A DNA stretch of 64,000 nt, taken from assembly GCF_000647975.1 (NCBI RefSeq), contig NZ_JFKE01000006.1, forward strand, positions 62,001-126,000, read 5' to 3'. Numbering within the stretch: position 1 is the first letter of the stretch; each line of letters begins with the position of its first letter. Position numbers and translations under genes: made by a program. This document shows, one piece after another, positions 1 to 8,313 of this stretch. This DNA comes from Actibacterium mucosum KCTC 23349 (GTDB lineage: Bacteria > Pseudomonadota > Alphaproteobacteria > Rhodobacterales > Rhodobacteraceae). Below the pieces are notes generated by a model. It was not told the DNA's origin, did no database searches, and was given only the letters and a program-made list of their open reading frames with translations.

Positions 1-161
1 TTGTCATCATCGCGCAGGCCCAGCAACAGAACCACGCCCGGGAACCGTTTGCGGATCGGGGCGGGCGGCACTGCCCGCAACAACAACCACAGAACGGGCA
101 ATACAGCCAGCGCCAGAAGGATCAGCGGCGTCGTGAAACCTATGGGGCCAATGATCCACAT
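1..161 (-). CDS. DUF4159-type membrane protein, N-terminus only (partial)
   Basis: Only the first 53 codons lie in the window; the gene runs off the left edge. The translation begins MWIIGPIGFTTPLILLALA and continues with one hydrophobic helix (about residues 9-28), then RAVPPAPIRKRFPG and an LLLGLRDD segment. This is the usual start of the BatA-like N-terminal region found in alphaproteobacterial DUF4159 proteins. The start overlaps the upstream DUF58 stop (TGATG), so the two are probably translationally coupled in one MoxR-DUF58-DUF4159 operon. The family name rests on the N-terminus and context only. Confidence 0.7.
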   Translation of the reverse strand, partial: MWIIGPIGFTTPLILLALAVLPVLWLLLRAVPPAPIRKRFPGVVLLLGLRDDD

Positions 162-1042
162 CAGTGCACTTTCTCCAACGCGCGATAGATCCACAGCAAC
201 GCCTGCAGGGCCGGATCGCCGGTATGGTGCGTTTCGAACTGCCATCCCGCGGCGCGGGCAAGTGTTGCGATCTGATCGCGGCGTTCAGCCAGCCGTTCCA
301 GATAGCGCCCACGCAGGTCGCCTGCCTTCAACGTTTCATGCTGCAGACCGCCCCCCATGCTTTCGAAAATCGTGCGGCCATCATAGGGGAAGGCCTCTTC
401 GACGGGGTCAAGAACCTGTACCAATGCACCAACCACTCCGCGATCCGCTGCCTTGGCCAACGCCAGTTCCAGCGGCGCAATATCACCAAGAAAGTCAGAC
501 AGATACAGAGCACGCGAATTAGGCCTCAGCGCGCGCGATTCTGCTGCGCCATAGTCATCCGATGTTTGATCTTCGCTGAGGGTTTCCGCCAGACGCAAAA
601 GTTGCAGGCTACCGCGCCGGGGCGGCAGGGCCAGGCCCGCCAGGCCCACGCGCTCGCCCCCATCCATCAACAACACCGCCGCTGCCATCGCCAGCAGTCG
701 CGCTCGGGCCGATTTATTAGGCCGGGCATTGTCGCCGCTGAACTGCATGGATTGAGCATTGTCTACCCACAGAACAACGCTCTGCGCCGCCTGCCACTCC
801 TTTTCACGTACGTAATGCGCATCCGAACGGCCCGATCGGCGCCAGTCAATCCGCCGCAGCGGGTCGCCCGGCATGGCGGGGCGGTATTGCCAGAACTCGT
901 CGCCCTGCCCGGCGCGTCGCCGCCCGTGTTCACCCATCAGGACCGTGGCCGCCAGATGCCGCGCTTCGGCCAGAAGCGGTGGAAGCGTCGCGGCCAGCGC
1001 TTGCGCGTCTGACCTCAGGGATGCCGCGGCGGGATGGCTCAC
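161..1042 (-). CDS. DUF58 domain-containing protein
   Basis: A 293-residue protein with the DUF58 signature: EFWQYRPAMPGDPLRRIDWR near residues 49-68, followed by SGRSD and YVREKEW. After it comes a VLWVDNAQSMQF strand resembling the start of a von Willebrand A fold. Proteins of this family are encoded beside MoxR ATPases and are thought to act with them in envelope or chaperone-like functions; the biochemical role is not established. The start (ATG at 1042) overlaps the stop of the MoxR gene by 4 bases and its own stop overlaps the DUF4159 start, so all three genes form one operon. No truncation is seen. Confidence 0.9.
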   Translation of the reverse strand: MSHPAAASLRSDAQALAATLPPLLAEARHLAATVLMGEHGRRRAGQGDEFWQYRPAMPGDPLRRIDWRRSGRSDAHYVREKEWQAAQSVVLWVDNAQSMQFSGDNARPNKSARARLLAMAAAVLLMDGGERVGLAGLALPPRRGSLQLLRLAETLSEDQTSDDYGAAESRALRPNSRALYLSDFLGDIAPLELALAKAADRGVVGALVQVLDPVEEAFPYDGRTIFESMGGGLQHETLKAGDLRGRYLERLAERRDQIATLARAAGWQFETHHTGDPALQALLWIYRALEKVH

Positions 1043-2046
1043 GCGGCGTCCTCGGCCCGGCGCAAGGTTGCGGTGACGGTGGACAGGATCTCGGTCAGGT
1101 CCTCGCCCCGCGCCCGCGCGGCAAAGCTCAACGCCATGCGATGTTTCAGAACCGGTGCGGCCATATCCAGTACGTCATCGGGCGATGGGGCCAACCGGCC
1201 ATCCAGCAGCGCCCGTGCGCGCACCATCAGCATCAGCGCCTGCGCCGCGCGTGGCCCCGGCCCCCACGAGACATTCTCGCGGATCGCTGCGGGGGCGTCA
1301 TCAGCCTCGGGGCGGCAGGCACGGACCAGATCCAGGATCAGGGCCACCACGTCATCGCCCACGGGCATCCGGCGCAGAACAGTCTGTGCAGCCAGCAATT
1401 CCTCGCCGGTGAAAACTTCATGAGCCTCGGCCTCGGACGCGCCAGTGGTCGCCAGCAGGATGTCATGCTCGGTTGCGCGATCTGGGTAGGGGACGTCGAT
1501 CTGCACCAAAAACCGGTCCAGCTGCGCCTCTGGCAGCGGATAGGTACCTTCCTGTTCAATTGGGTTCTGCGTGGCCAGAACGTGGAACGGTGCCTCAAGC
1601 GCGTGTTCCTGCCCGGCAATCGTCACCGCCTTTTCCTGCATCGCCTGCAGCAGCGCGGATTGCGTGCGCGGGCTGGCGCGGTTGATCTCGTCGGCCATCA
1701 GCAATTGGCAAAAGATCGGGCCTTTTACAAAACGAAAGGCGCGCGCGCCGTCCTCGCCGGTTTCCAGTACTTCCGAGCCAAGGATGTCGGCGGGCATCAG
1801 GTCGGGGGTGAACTGCACGCGTGCACCGTTCAGCCCCATAACCGTCGACAACGCATGCACCAGTCGCGTTTTGCCCAGGCCAGGAAGGCCAACAAGCAAG
1901 CCGTGCCCCCCGCACAACAAGGCGCCAAGTGTCAAATCCACAACGCGCGGCTGTCCGATGAAACGCTTGCCAATACTGTCGCGGGCCTCGGCCAGTTTGC
2001 CGCCCAATGCTTCAATGTCAGCAACCAGTTGCGCGTCGTCACTCAT
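1039..2046 (-). CDS. MoxR-family AAA+ ATPase
   Basis: A 335-residue AAA_3-type ATPase. Walker A is GLPGLGKT near residues 54-61, Walker B is LLMADEIN near residue 115, followed by the family-typical RASPRTQSALLQAMQE sensor region and by ATQNPIEQEGTYPLPEAQLD. MoxR proteins are chaperone-like ATPases thought to act on vWA/DUF58 partners. It is the first gene of the minus-strand operon MoxR-DUF58-DUF4159, overlapping the DUF58 start by 4 bases. The divergent DUF1285 gene begins 85 bases away, so a shared promoter region lies at 2047-2131. Confidence 0.95.
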   Translation of the reverse strand: MSDDAQLVADIEALGGKLAEARDSIGKRFIGQPRVVDLTLGALLCGGHGLLVGLPGLGKTRLVHALSTVMGLNGARVQFTPDLMPADILGSEVLETGEDGARAFRFVKGPIFCQLLMADEINRASPRTQSALLQAMQEKAVTIAGQEHALEAPFHVLATQNPIEQEGTYPLPEAQLDRFLVQIDVPYPDRATEHDILLATTGASEAEAHEVFTGEELLAAQTVLRRMPVGDDVVALILDLVRACRPEADDAPAAIRENVSWGPGPRAAQALMLMVRARALLDGRLAPSPDDVLDMAAPVLKHRMALSFAARARGEDLTEILSTVTATLRRAEDAA

Positions 2047-2131
2047 GACATATCTCCCTGCCCTGTTTATATACCTACATTAAAGGCGAGTATGCCCGCC
2101 CGCACAAAGGGCAAAATGCAAGAAAGGACAA

Positions 2132-2695
2132 ATGATCGTGAAACCCGGTACCGAGAGCCTGGCGAAAGCTGCGAAAGACGCCTCTCGAAAGGGGCCGCCG
2201 CCTGTGCATCTTTGGAATCCGCCCTTTTGCGGTGATCTGGACATGCGGATCGCGCGCGATGGGACGTGGTTTTACCTTGGGACCCCGATTGGACGGCCGG
2301 GCCTGGTCAGGCTGTTCTCATCGATTCTGCGCAAGGATGGCGACGATTTCTTCCTGGTCACGCCGGTCGAAAAAGTGGGCATCACCGTCGACGACGCCCC
2401 CTTTGTCGCGCAGGATTTCTCGATCACTGGCAATGGCTTAGACCAGGTTGTCACCTTCACCACCCATGTCGGCGACACCGCCTCTGCGGGCCCCGACAAC
2501 CCCATCCGGGTGGAACGCGACCGCACAACCGGCGAGCCGTCGCCCTATGTTCTGATCCGCGCGAATCTGGAGGCGTTGATCGACCGCAAAAGCTTCTACC
2601 GGCTGATCGACCTGGGCGTGGAACACGACGGTCAGTTCGGCATTTGGTCAAACGGCACCTTTTTCCCGTTCATTCCGGTTAGTGAGCTGATTTAA
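2132..2695 (+). CDS. DUF1285 domain-containing protein
   Basis: A 187-residue cytosolic protein with no signal peptide or membrane helix. The block HLWNPPFCGDLDMRIARDG followed by WFYLGTPIGRPGLVRLFSS and ILRKDGDDFFLVTPVEK is the signature of the DUF1285 family, whose function is unknown. It stands divergently from the MoxR operon and convergently to the crotonase gene. The ATG at 2132 has a purine-rich AAGAAAGGA just upstream, which supports the start. Confidence 0.88.
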   Translation: MIVKPGTESLAKAAKDASRKGPPPVHLWNPPFCGDLDMRIARDGTWFYLGTPIGRPGLVRLFSSILRKDGDDFFLVTPVEKVGITVDDAPFVAQDFSITGNGLDQVVTFTTHVGDTASAGPDNPIRVERDRTTGEPSPYVLIRANLEALIDRKSFYRLIDLGVEHDGQFGIWSNGTFFPFIPVSELI

Positions 2696-2926
2696 AACAA
2701 TTTTCTCGCCAATCCACTGCATTCGCACAGAATCACGGTTCCCAAACCATGCACGCAGCGCGCGGTGCAGCGCCGAAAAACCGGGCAGCCGGGACCACGT
2801 GCAGAAACTTGCAGGTTTTGTTTAAAGTTTGACGGACCCAAAACCGCGAAGGTTAAACTTTGCCCCCGCCGTTTTCGCTGAATTTGCAAGTTTCACCACC
2901 GGCGGCCGACCCGTTCGGCGCTGGCG
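2696..2926. other. Convergent intergenic spacer, no gene seen
   Basis: This 231-base spacer separates two convergent genes. Open frames here are short and show no family resemblance. The sequence between 2810 and 2895 is locally AT-richer and contains near-copies of a TTTAAAGTTTGAC/GTTAAACTTTG element in opposite orientation. I see no clear terminator with a T-run. Confidence 0.4.
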
Positions 2927-3718
2927 TCAGCGAAACTTGGGCGGGCGGTTTTGCATGCCGGCCATCACGGCCTCGACCTGGTTCGGGCTGCCGATCAGGT
3001 CGGCCTGCAACGCGGCCTCCAGCGCCAGTGCATCGGGCGTGGCCCAGGCGGCCTCGACCATCGTCTTGGTGGCGCGCACCGCATCGGGGGAACGCGCCGA
3101 CAGCTCGGCCGCCATCGCCTGCGCGGCGGCGTGCGGATCGTCGGCGATGCGGGTGATCAGACCCATGCCCAGCGCCACATCCGCGTCCAGCACCCGGCCG
3201 GTCATGATCAGGTCTTTGGCCAAATCGGCGCGCAGCAGTTTCGGCAGGCTTTGGGTCAGCCCCATATCCGGGATCAGGCCCCATTTCGCCTCGCGGATCG
3301 ACAGGCGGGCGTCGGGTGCGGCGATGCGGAAATCGGCCGCCAGCGCCAGCTGCATGCCCGCGCCATAGGCCACGCCGTCAATCGCGGCGATCACCGGCAC
3401 CGGCAGATCCTGCCATGCCACGCATGGCGCCTGAAACCGGTTGGCCCCGCGCGGGCCGTTGCCCACGGCCATCTGCGCCTTGACCGCGTCCATATCGCCG
3501 GCGAATTCCATGAACATCGACGTGTCGAGCCCCGAAGAGAAACACCCGCCAGCCCCGCGCAGGATCACCGCGCGCAAGCCGTCGCGCGTGGCCAGTTGGG
3601 CGGCCATGTCGGCCAGGCCATCAAAGGTGTCCCACACCCAGGCATTCTTGCGGTCGGGACGGTTCAGGCTGACGGTGGCAATTCCGTCAGCCTCGGTCAG
3701 GGTCAGGATATCGGTCAT
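2927..3718 (-). CDS. Crotonase / enoyl-CoA hydratase family protein
   Basis: A 263-residue crotonase-fold protein. Visible are an oxyanion-hole segment LRGAGGCFSSGLD near residue 60 and the second block AIDGVAYGAGMQLALAADFRIA near residue 115, followed by IREAKWGLIPDMG. The family acts on acyl-CoA substrates: hydratase, isomerase or hydrolase. The usual hydratase Glu pair is not evident, because the second position falls in IREAKWGLIPDMG. The exact reaction cannot be assigned. It is a single gene convergent with DUF1285. The start ATG at 3718 matches the usual N-terminus of the family. Confidence 0.9.
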   Translation of the reverse strand: MTDILTLTEADGIATVSLNRPDRKNAWVWDTFDGLADMAAQLATRDGLRAVILRGAGGCFSSGLDTSMFMEFAGDMDAVKAQMAVGNGPRGANRFQAPCVAWQDLPVPVIAAIDGVAYGAGMQLALAADFRIAAPDARLSIREAKWGLIPDMGLTQSLPKLLRADLAKDLIMTGRVLDADVALGMGLITRIADDPHAAAQAMAAELSARSPDAVRATKTMVEAAWATPDALALEAALQADLIGSPNQVEAVMAGMQNRPPKFR

Positions 3719-3766
3719 GGGCCAACTATGTTGGCAGCCCGCCCCGCGCGCAACAGGAACGCAGGG

Positions 3767-4483
3767 TCAGTGTGCCGGGGCGCCGGATGCGGCAGCCTTT
3801 AGCGCATTCAGATCATCGCTGAACGACGCGCAGTATTTCAACGCACGTTTCAACAGCTTGCGGGAACGCGGCGCAATCTCGGCCAAAGCGACGTCTTGTG
3901 TCCCGGTGATCTGGCAGAAAAGGGCAAGGCAAAACGCCCGCGTTTCCTGCCGCATATACCCCTGCCATCCCAATTGTTCGGCCCCCGACATCGAGATCAC
4001 GCCAAAGCCAGAGGTTATGCAATGCAGGTCGGTGGCCAGTTCCTCTTCCGCCGGGTCCATGTCCAAAGGGGTTTCAGCGTTGTTCAGCCGATGGTGTAAA
4101 ACCTCGTGCACAAGGATCGAGAGGAATCCGATTTTTGCGTTCATCAGTGCGGGGTCATAGCGGATCATCGCGCCGCCTTCGTCATCGCCCTGCCATGTGC
4201 CCGCGACCGAGGCCAAATCCTGGTAATTATGCCGGTATTCCGCCGGCAACACATCGGCTTGGGCAACGTGGATGACGGCATCCGGTATCTTCAGGTGGTC
4301 CTGGATGGAGCGCACCAGACCCAGAACCGTTTCGTCGGGCGTGCCCGATCCGGATGGGAAAAAAGAGGCGTTTGGCAGGATCAGCGGGGTTTGCGCCGAA
4401 AGGATGCCCTCGGCAATCGCCCATTCAAACTGGTCAAATACCCAGTCGCGTGTGTCGGCCTCAACGTCAAACTTGAAAAACAA
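3767..4483 (-). CDS. Unknown protein with HExxH zinc-peptidase-like motif
   Basis: A 238-residue protein with no signal peptide that I do not recognise as a named family. It carries HEVLH at residues 126-130 and, 18 residues later, an ELATD (ExxxD) segment at 148-152. This is the spacing expected of gluzincin-type metallopeptidases, where two His and a downstream Glu bind zinc. It lies between the crotonase and polA on the same strand, 18 bases after the polA stop region. Function, substrate and even catalytic competence are inferred only from the motif. Confidence 0.75.
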   Translation of the reverse strand: MFFKFDVEADTRDWVFDQFEWAIAEGILSAQTPLILPNASFFPSGSGTPDETVLGLVRSIQDHLKIPDAVIHVAQADVLPAEYRHNYQDLASVAGTWQGDDEGGAMIRYDPALMNAKIGFLSILVHEVLHHRLNNAETPLDMDPAEEELATDLHCITSGFGVISMSGAEQLGWQGYMRQETRAFCLALFCQITGTQDVALAEIAPRSRKLLKRALKYCASFSDDLNALKAAASGAPAH

Positions 4484-4501
4484 ATCAACCTCTTAACTAA
4501 A

Positions 4502-7300
4502 TCAATGTGCCTGAGCCCAGTTGTCGCCCTGCCCGGCATCAACCACCAGCGGCACGTCCAGATGCACGGCGGGGTGCGCGGCGCTTTCCATGATGTCGCG
4601 GACGCGGGCGATGGTGGGTTCCACCCCGTCCTCGGCCACTTCGAACAGCAATTCGTCATGCACCTGCAACAGCATCTTGGCGGGCAGGCCCTCGATGGCG
4701 GCGGGCATGCGGATCATGGCGCGGCGGATGATGTCGGCAGCCGCCCCCTGAATGGGCGCGTTGATCGCGGCGCGTTTGGCAAAGCCCGCATGGGGGCCCT
4801 TGGCGTTGATCTCGGGCGTGTGGATCTTGCGGCCAAAGAGCGTCTGGACATAGCCGTGTTCCTTGGCGAAGGCGACGGTGTCGTCCATGTATTCCTTGAT
4901 GCCGGGGAAGCGTTCGAAATAGCGGTCGATAAAGCCCTGCGCCTCGGCCCGGGGGATACGCAGGTTGCGCGCCAGGCCAAAGCCCGAGATGCCGTAGATC
5001 ACGCCGAAATTGATCGCCTTGGCTTGGCGGCGGATTTCGGGTGTCATCTCGTCCAGCGGCACGTCGAACATTTCGGACGCGGTTGAGGCGTGGATGTCCT
5101 GGCCCTCGCGGAAGGCCTGTTTCAGGCTGTCGATGCCGGCGACATGGGCGAGGATGCGCAGCTCGATCTGGCTGTAATCGAGCGAGACGATGACATTGCC
5201 GGGTTCGGCCACGAAGGCCTCGCGGATGCGGCGGCCATCCTCGGTTCGGACGGGGATGTTTTGCAGGTTCGGGTCGGTCGAGGCGAGGCGCCCGGTATTG
5301 GCGCCGGTCTGCACGTAAGAGGTATGCACGCGGCCGGTTTCGGGGTGGATATGTTCCTGCAGCGCGTCGGTATAGGTCGATTTCAGCTTGGACAGCTGGC
5401 GCCAGTCGAGGATGCGCGCGGGCATGTCGTGTTCGGTGGCCAGATCCTCCAACACATCCGCGGGGGTAGAATATTTGCCGGTTTTGCCCTTTTTGCCGCC
5501 GGGCAGGGCCATTTTCTCGAACAGGATTTCGCCCACCTGCGCGGGGCTGCCGACGTTGAAGGTTTCGCCGGCCAGTTCGTGTATCTCGGCCTCGAGCCCG
5601 GCCATTTTCTGGGCGAAGGCGTTGGACATGCGGCTGAGGGTGTCGCGGTCAACCTTGATGCCCGACATCTCCATTTTGGCCAGAACCGGCATCAGGGGGC
5701 GTTCCATCACCTCGTAAACTGTGGTGACCTGTTTGCGGTGCAGTTGCGGCTTGAAGATCTGCCACAGGCGCAGGGTGATGTCGGCGTCTTCGGCGGCGTA
5801 TTTGACCGCCTCGTCGACCGGGACGCGGTCGAAGGTGATGGCGGATTTGCCGGTGCCCAGCAGGGTTTTGATCGGGATGGGCGCGTGGCTTAGGTAGCGT
5901 TCCGACAGCACGTCCATGCCGTGATTGTGGATGCCTGCGTTCAGCGCGTAGGACATCAGCATCGTGTCATCGCAGGGCGCCACGTCAAGGCCGAGGCGGG
6001 CGAAGATCTTGGCGTCGTATTTGGCGTTCTGAAAGATTTTCAGGATGGCGGGGTCGGCCAGCATGGGTTTCAGCATGGCCAGAGCCTGATCGGCATCCAT
6101 CTGGCCTTCGGCCAGCTGGTCGCTGCCAAACAGGTCGTCGCTGCCATCCTTGTGGGTCAGCGGCACATAACAGGCATCGCCCGGTTCAACACACAGGCAC
6201 ACGCCCACCAGATCGGCGCGCATTTCGTCCAGGCCGGTTGTCTCGGTATCCACGGCCACATAGCCGCGTTTATGCGCCTGGTCGATATAGCGTTGCAGGG
6301 CTGCGGCATCGCGCACGCATTCGTATTTGTCGGCGTCGATGGGGGGCAGTTCGGGGGCCTCGGCCTGATCGGCAGTCTTCTCAGGCTCGGCGATGACCAG
6401 GGGTTCGACACCCAGAATGTCGGCCACGCGTTTGGTCAGCGTGCGGAACTCCATCTCGGCCAGGAATTTCATCGCAACCTCGGCGTCGGGGTCTTTGACC
6501 TCCAGCGCTTCCAGCGGCACGTCCAGCGGCGTCTGGTCGTCCAGCGTCACCAGCTTTTTCGACAGCTCAATCTGCGCGCGGTTGTCGATCAGGGTCTGGC
6601 GGCGCTTGGGTTGCTTGATCTCTTCGGCGCGGTCCAGAAGGCTTTCCAGATCGCCATATTCGTTGATCAGAAGGGCCGCGGTTTTCACCCCGATCCCCGG
6701 CGCGCCGGGCACGTTATCGACGCTGTCACCGGCCAGCGCCTGCACGTCGATCACCCGGTCGGGGCCCACGCCGAACTTTTCCTCGACCTGTTCCACGCCG
6801 ATGCGCTTGTTTTTCATGGCATCAAACATCTCGACCCCGCCGCCGACCAGCTGCATCAGGTCTTTGTCGGAGCTGATGATGGTCACGCGGCCACCAGCCT
6901 CGCGCGCTTCGCGGGCATAGGCGGCGATGATGTCGTCGGCCTCATACCCCTCGCGCTCGATACAGGCGATGTTGAACGCTTTGGTCGCCTCGCGGGTAAG
7001 GGGGAACTGGGGCACCAGATCCTCGGGCGCGGGGGGGCGATTGGCCTTGTATTTGTCATACATGTCGTTGCGGAACGACTTGCCGGAATAGTCAAAGATC
7101 ACCGCCACATGGGTAGGCGCGTCGGGGCCTTTGTTATCTTCGACCATCTTGAAGATCATGTTGCAGAACCCGGCCACTGCGCCGATTGGCAGCCCGTCGG
7201 ATTTTCGTGTCAGCGGGGGCAGCGCGTGAAAGGCGCGAAAGATAAAGGCCGATCCGTCGATCAAATGCAGATGACAGCCCTTGCCGAATCCTTCGCTCAT
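4502..7300 (-). CDS. polA: DNA polymerase I
   Basis: A 932-residue DNA polymerase I with all three parts. The 5'-3' exonuclease begins with HLHLIDGSAFIFRAFHALPP and contains SSDKDLMQLV. The 3'-5' exonuclease has VDTETTGLDEM with catalytic Asp and Glu. The polymerase domain has SLDYSQIELRILAH (motif A), RRQAKAINFGVIYGISGFGL (motif B) and LLQVHDELLFEV (motif C). It acts in Okazaki fragment maturation and repair. The open frame extends upstream to 7588, but the ATG at 7300 is chosen because MSEGFGKGCHLHLIDG is the family start and the extension overlaps the neighbouring gene. Confidence 0.97.
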   Translation of the reverse strand: MSEGFGKGCHLHLIDGSAFIFRAFHALPPLTRKSDGLPIGAVAGFCNMIFKMVEDNKGPDAPTHVAVIFDYSGKSFRNDMYDKYKANRPPAPEDLVPQFPLTREATKAFNIACIEREGYEADDIIAAYAREAREAGGRVTIISSDKDLMQLVGGGVEMFDAMKNKRIGVEQVEEKFGVGPDRVIDVQALAGDSVDNVPGAPGIGVKTAALLINEYGDLESLLDRAEEIKQPKRRQTLIDNRAQIELSKKLVTLDDQTPLDVPLEALEVKDPDAEVAMKFLAEMEFRTLTKRVADILGVEPLVIAEPEKTADQAEAPELPPIDADKYECVRDAAALQRYIDQAHKRGYVAVDTETTGLDEMRADLVGVCLCVEPGDACYVPLTHKDGSDDLFGSDQLAEGQMDADQALAMLKPMLADPAILKIFQNAKYDAKIFARLGLDVAPCDDTMLMSYALNAGIHNHGMDVLSERYLSHAPIPIKTLLGTGKSAITFDRVPVDEAVKYAAEDADITLRLWQIFKPQLHRKQVTTVYEVMERPLMPVLAKMEMSGIKVDRDTLSRMSNAFAQKMAGLEAEIHELAGETFNVGSPAQVGEILFEKMALPGGKKGKTGKYSTPADVLEDLATEHDMPARILDWRQLSKLKSTYTDALQEHIHPETGRVHTSYVQTGANTGRLASTDPNLQNIPVRTEDGRRIREAFVAEPGNVIVSLDYSQIELRILAHVAGIDSLKQAFREGQDIHASTASEMFDVPLDEMTPEIRRQAKAINFGVIYGISGFGLARNLRIPRAEAQGFIDRYFERFPGIKEYMDDTVAFAKEHGYVQTLFGRKIHTPEINAKGPHAGFAKRAAINAPIQGAAADIIRRAMIRMPAAIEGLPAKMLLQVHDELLFEVAEDGVEPTIARVRDIMESAAHPAVHLDVPLVVDAGQGDNWAQAH

Positions 7301-7376
7301 GTCAGCCCCCTTTGATGTTCGCGACAGCCCGCAATTGATGGCACGGATCGCGGCGCGCTTCCACCCGGAAGCTGAC

Positions 7377-8042
7377 CTATGGTGACAGATGGCCAAAGCG
7401 GCGCAGCGACAGCCGCACCGCCTGCGGTGTGGGCGTCCAGACGCCAAAGCGCAGACCCGTCGCGCGCAGCATATCCCCCACCCACACGTTGCAGGTGCGC
7501 CAGATATTGAACCGCCCGGCGGCGTGATAAAACGCCGATTGCCCGTCATAGGCCCGCAGCACCCCGGCATCGGGCGCAAAGCTGCCACGGATCGCGGCCA
7601 GAAGGCGCGTGTATTGGTCAGTGGTCAGCGCCAGCGAGTCGATACCTTGCGTCACGTCGATGGCACCGAAAGTTGACGCGCGCAGCACCGAGGTGTCGCC
7701 AAACACCCCCTTGGCCGTGGCGCGCAGGCTGACATCGGTATAGGTGCCGACGGTGGTGTAGAAGTCGCGCGCGCCCCAGCCGATGATCAGCCACTCGGCC
7801 CGCGGATCGCCGACAAACACGCCGCCATCGGCCAGAAACCCGAAGGTTTCGCGCGTCTCCGGCGTCAGCGGCAGCAGGAAATCATAGTGGATCGGCCCCG
7901 AGATCAGGCCAACCGTCATCGCGGGCGGCCCGTCAGCGGCACCGCCACCGGCCGGGATCAGCGCACCGCCAAACCCCGCCAGAACGTAGAGAATGGGAAG
8001 AGACAGCAGCGCCGCGAGCCATCGCAGCGCCCGGCGTATCAC
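7377..8042 (-). CDS. DUF2459 / TIGR02117-family protein
   Basis: A 221-residue protein with an N-terminal hydrophobic segment (residues 8-30) that is a signal peptide or membrane anchor. Family-typical stretches include GPIHYDFLLPL, EWLIIGWGARDFYTTV and a C-terminal FNIWRTCNVWVGDMLRATG. This matches the DUF2459 group, whose His and Cys positions recall papain-like folds; no function is established. It overlaps the start of the gene that precedes it (zf-CHCC) by 4 bases, so they are co-transcribed. Confidence 0.85.
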   Translation of the reverse strand: MIRRALRWLAALLSLPILYVLAGFGGALIPAGGGAADGPPAMTVGLISGPIHYDFLLPLTPETRETFGFLADGGVFVGDPRAEWLIIGWGARDFYTTVGTYTDVSLRATAKGVFGDTSVLRASTFGAIDVTQGIDSLALTTDQYTRLLAAIRGSFAPDAGVLRAYDGQSAFYHAAGRFNIWRTCNVWVGDMLRATGLRFGVWTPTPQAVRLSLRRFGHLSP

Positions 8043-8221
8043 TGCAATTTGTCAGCGAACGACGTGTGGATGTATTTCTTGTCGCAATAGGGGCAGATTA
8101 CGAAACCCACATCCTTGGGGATGGTCAGCCACACGCGCGGATGGCCCAATGCGCCCTCGCCGCCATCGCAGGCCACGCGCCATTGGTCGGTGATTTCGAT
8201 CTCTTGGGCCTGGGTGGTCAT
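8039..8221 (-). CDS. zf-CHCC zinc-finger protein
   Basis: A 60-residue protein with zinc ligands C18, H27, C43 and C46 in the contexts ACDGG, HPRVWL and CPYC. This is the zf-CHCC fold shared with the NDUFS6 subunit of mitochondrial complex I and common as a free protein in alphaproteobacteria. A role near respiratory complex I is family knowledge, not shown here. Its stop overlaps the DUF2459 start by 4 bases. Confidence 0.92.
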   Translation of the reverse strand: MTTQAQEIEITDQWRVACDGGEGALGHPRVWLTIPKDVGFVICPYCDKKYIHTSFADKLQ

Positions 8222-8283
8222 GGGTCTTTCGCTCCGCTAAACGCTCGCCTATTTCGGTCGGGCATGATAGCGAAAGCGCAGCC

Positions 8284-8313
8284 ATGAGCAAGGCCAAGGG
8301 GGTGCCCAAATGA
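8284..8313 (+). other. Nine-codon upstream open frame overlapping the ABC ATPase start
   Basis: An ATG at 8284 opens MSKAKGVPK and its TGA overlaps the ABC ATPase ATG at 8310 in an ATGA junction. The same bases carry the purine-rich AAGGGGGTG that probably serves as ribosome binding site. It could be a coupled leader peptide or chance. Confidence 0.25.

Noticed and set aside
5921-7315. Long plus-strand open frame (464 codons) opposite polA
   Set aside because: It is the mirror of polA in a GC-rich genome; it has no family resemblance, and polA motifs on the other strand are intact.
7301-7588. Upstream extension of polA
   Set aside because: The extra 96 residues look like antisense-type sequence and overlap the DUF2459 gene; the ATG at 7300 starts the conserved N-terminus.
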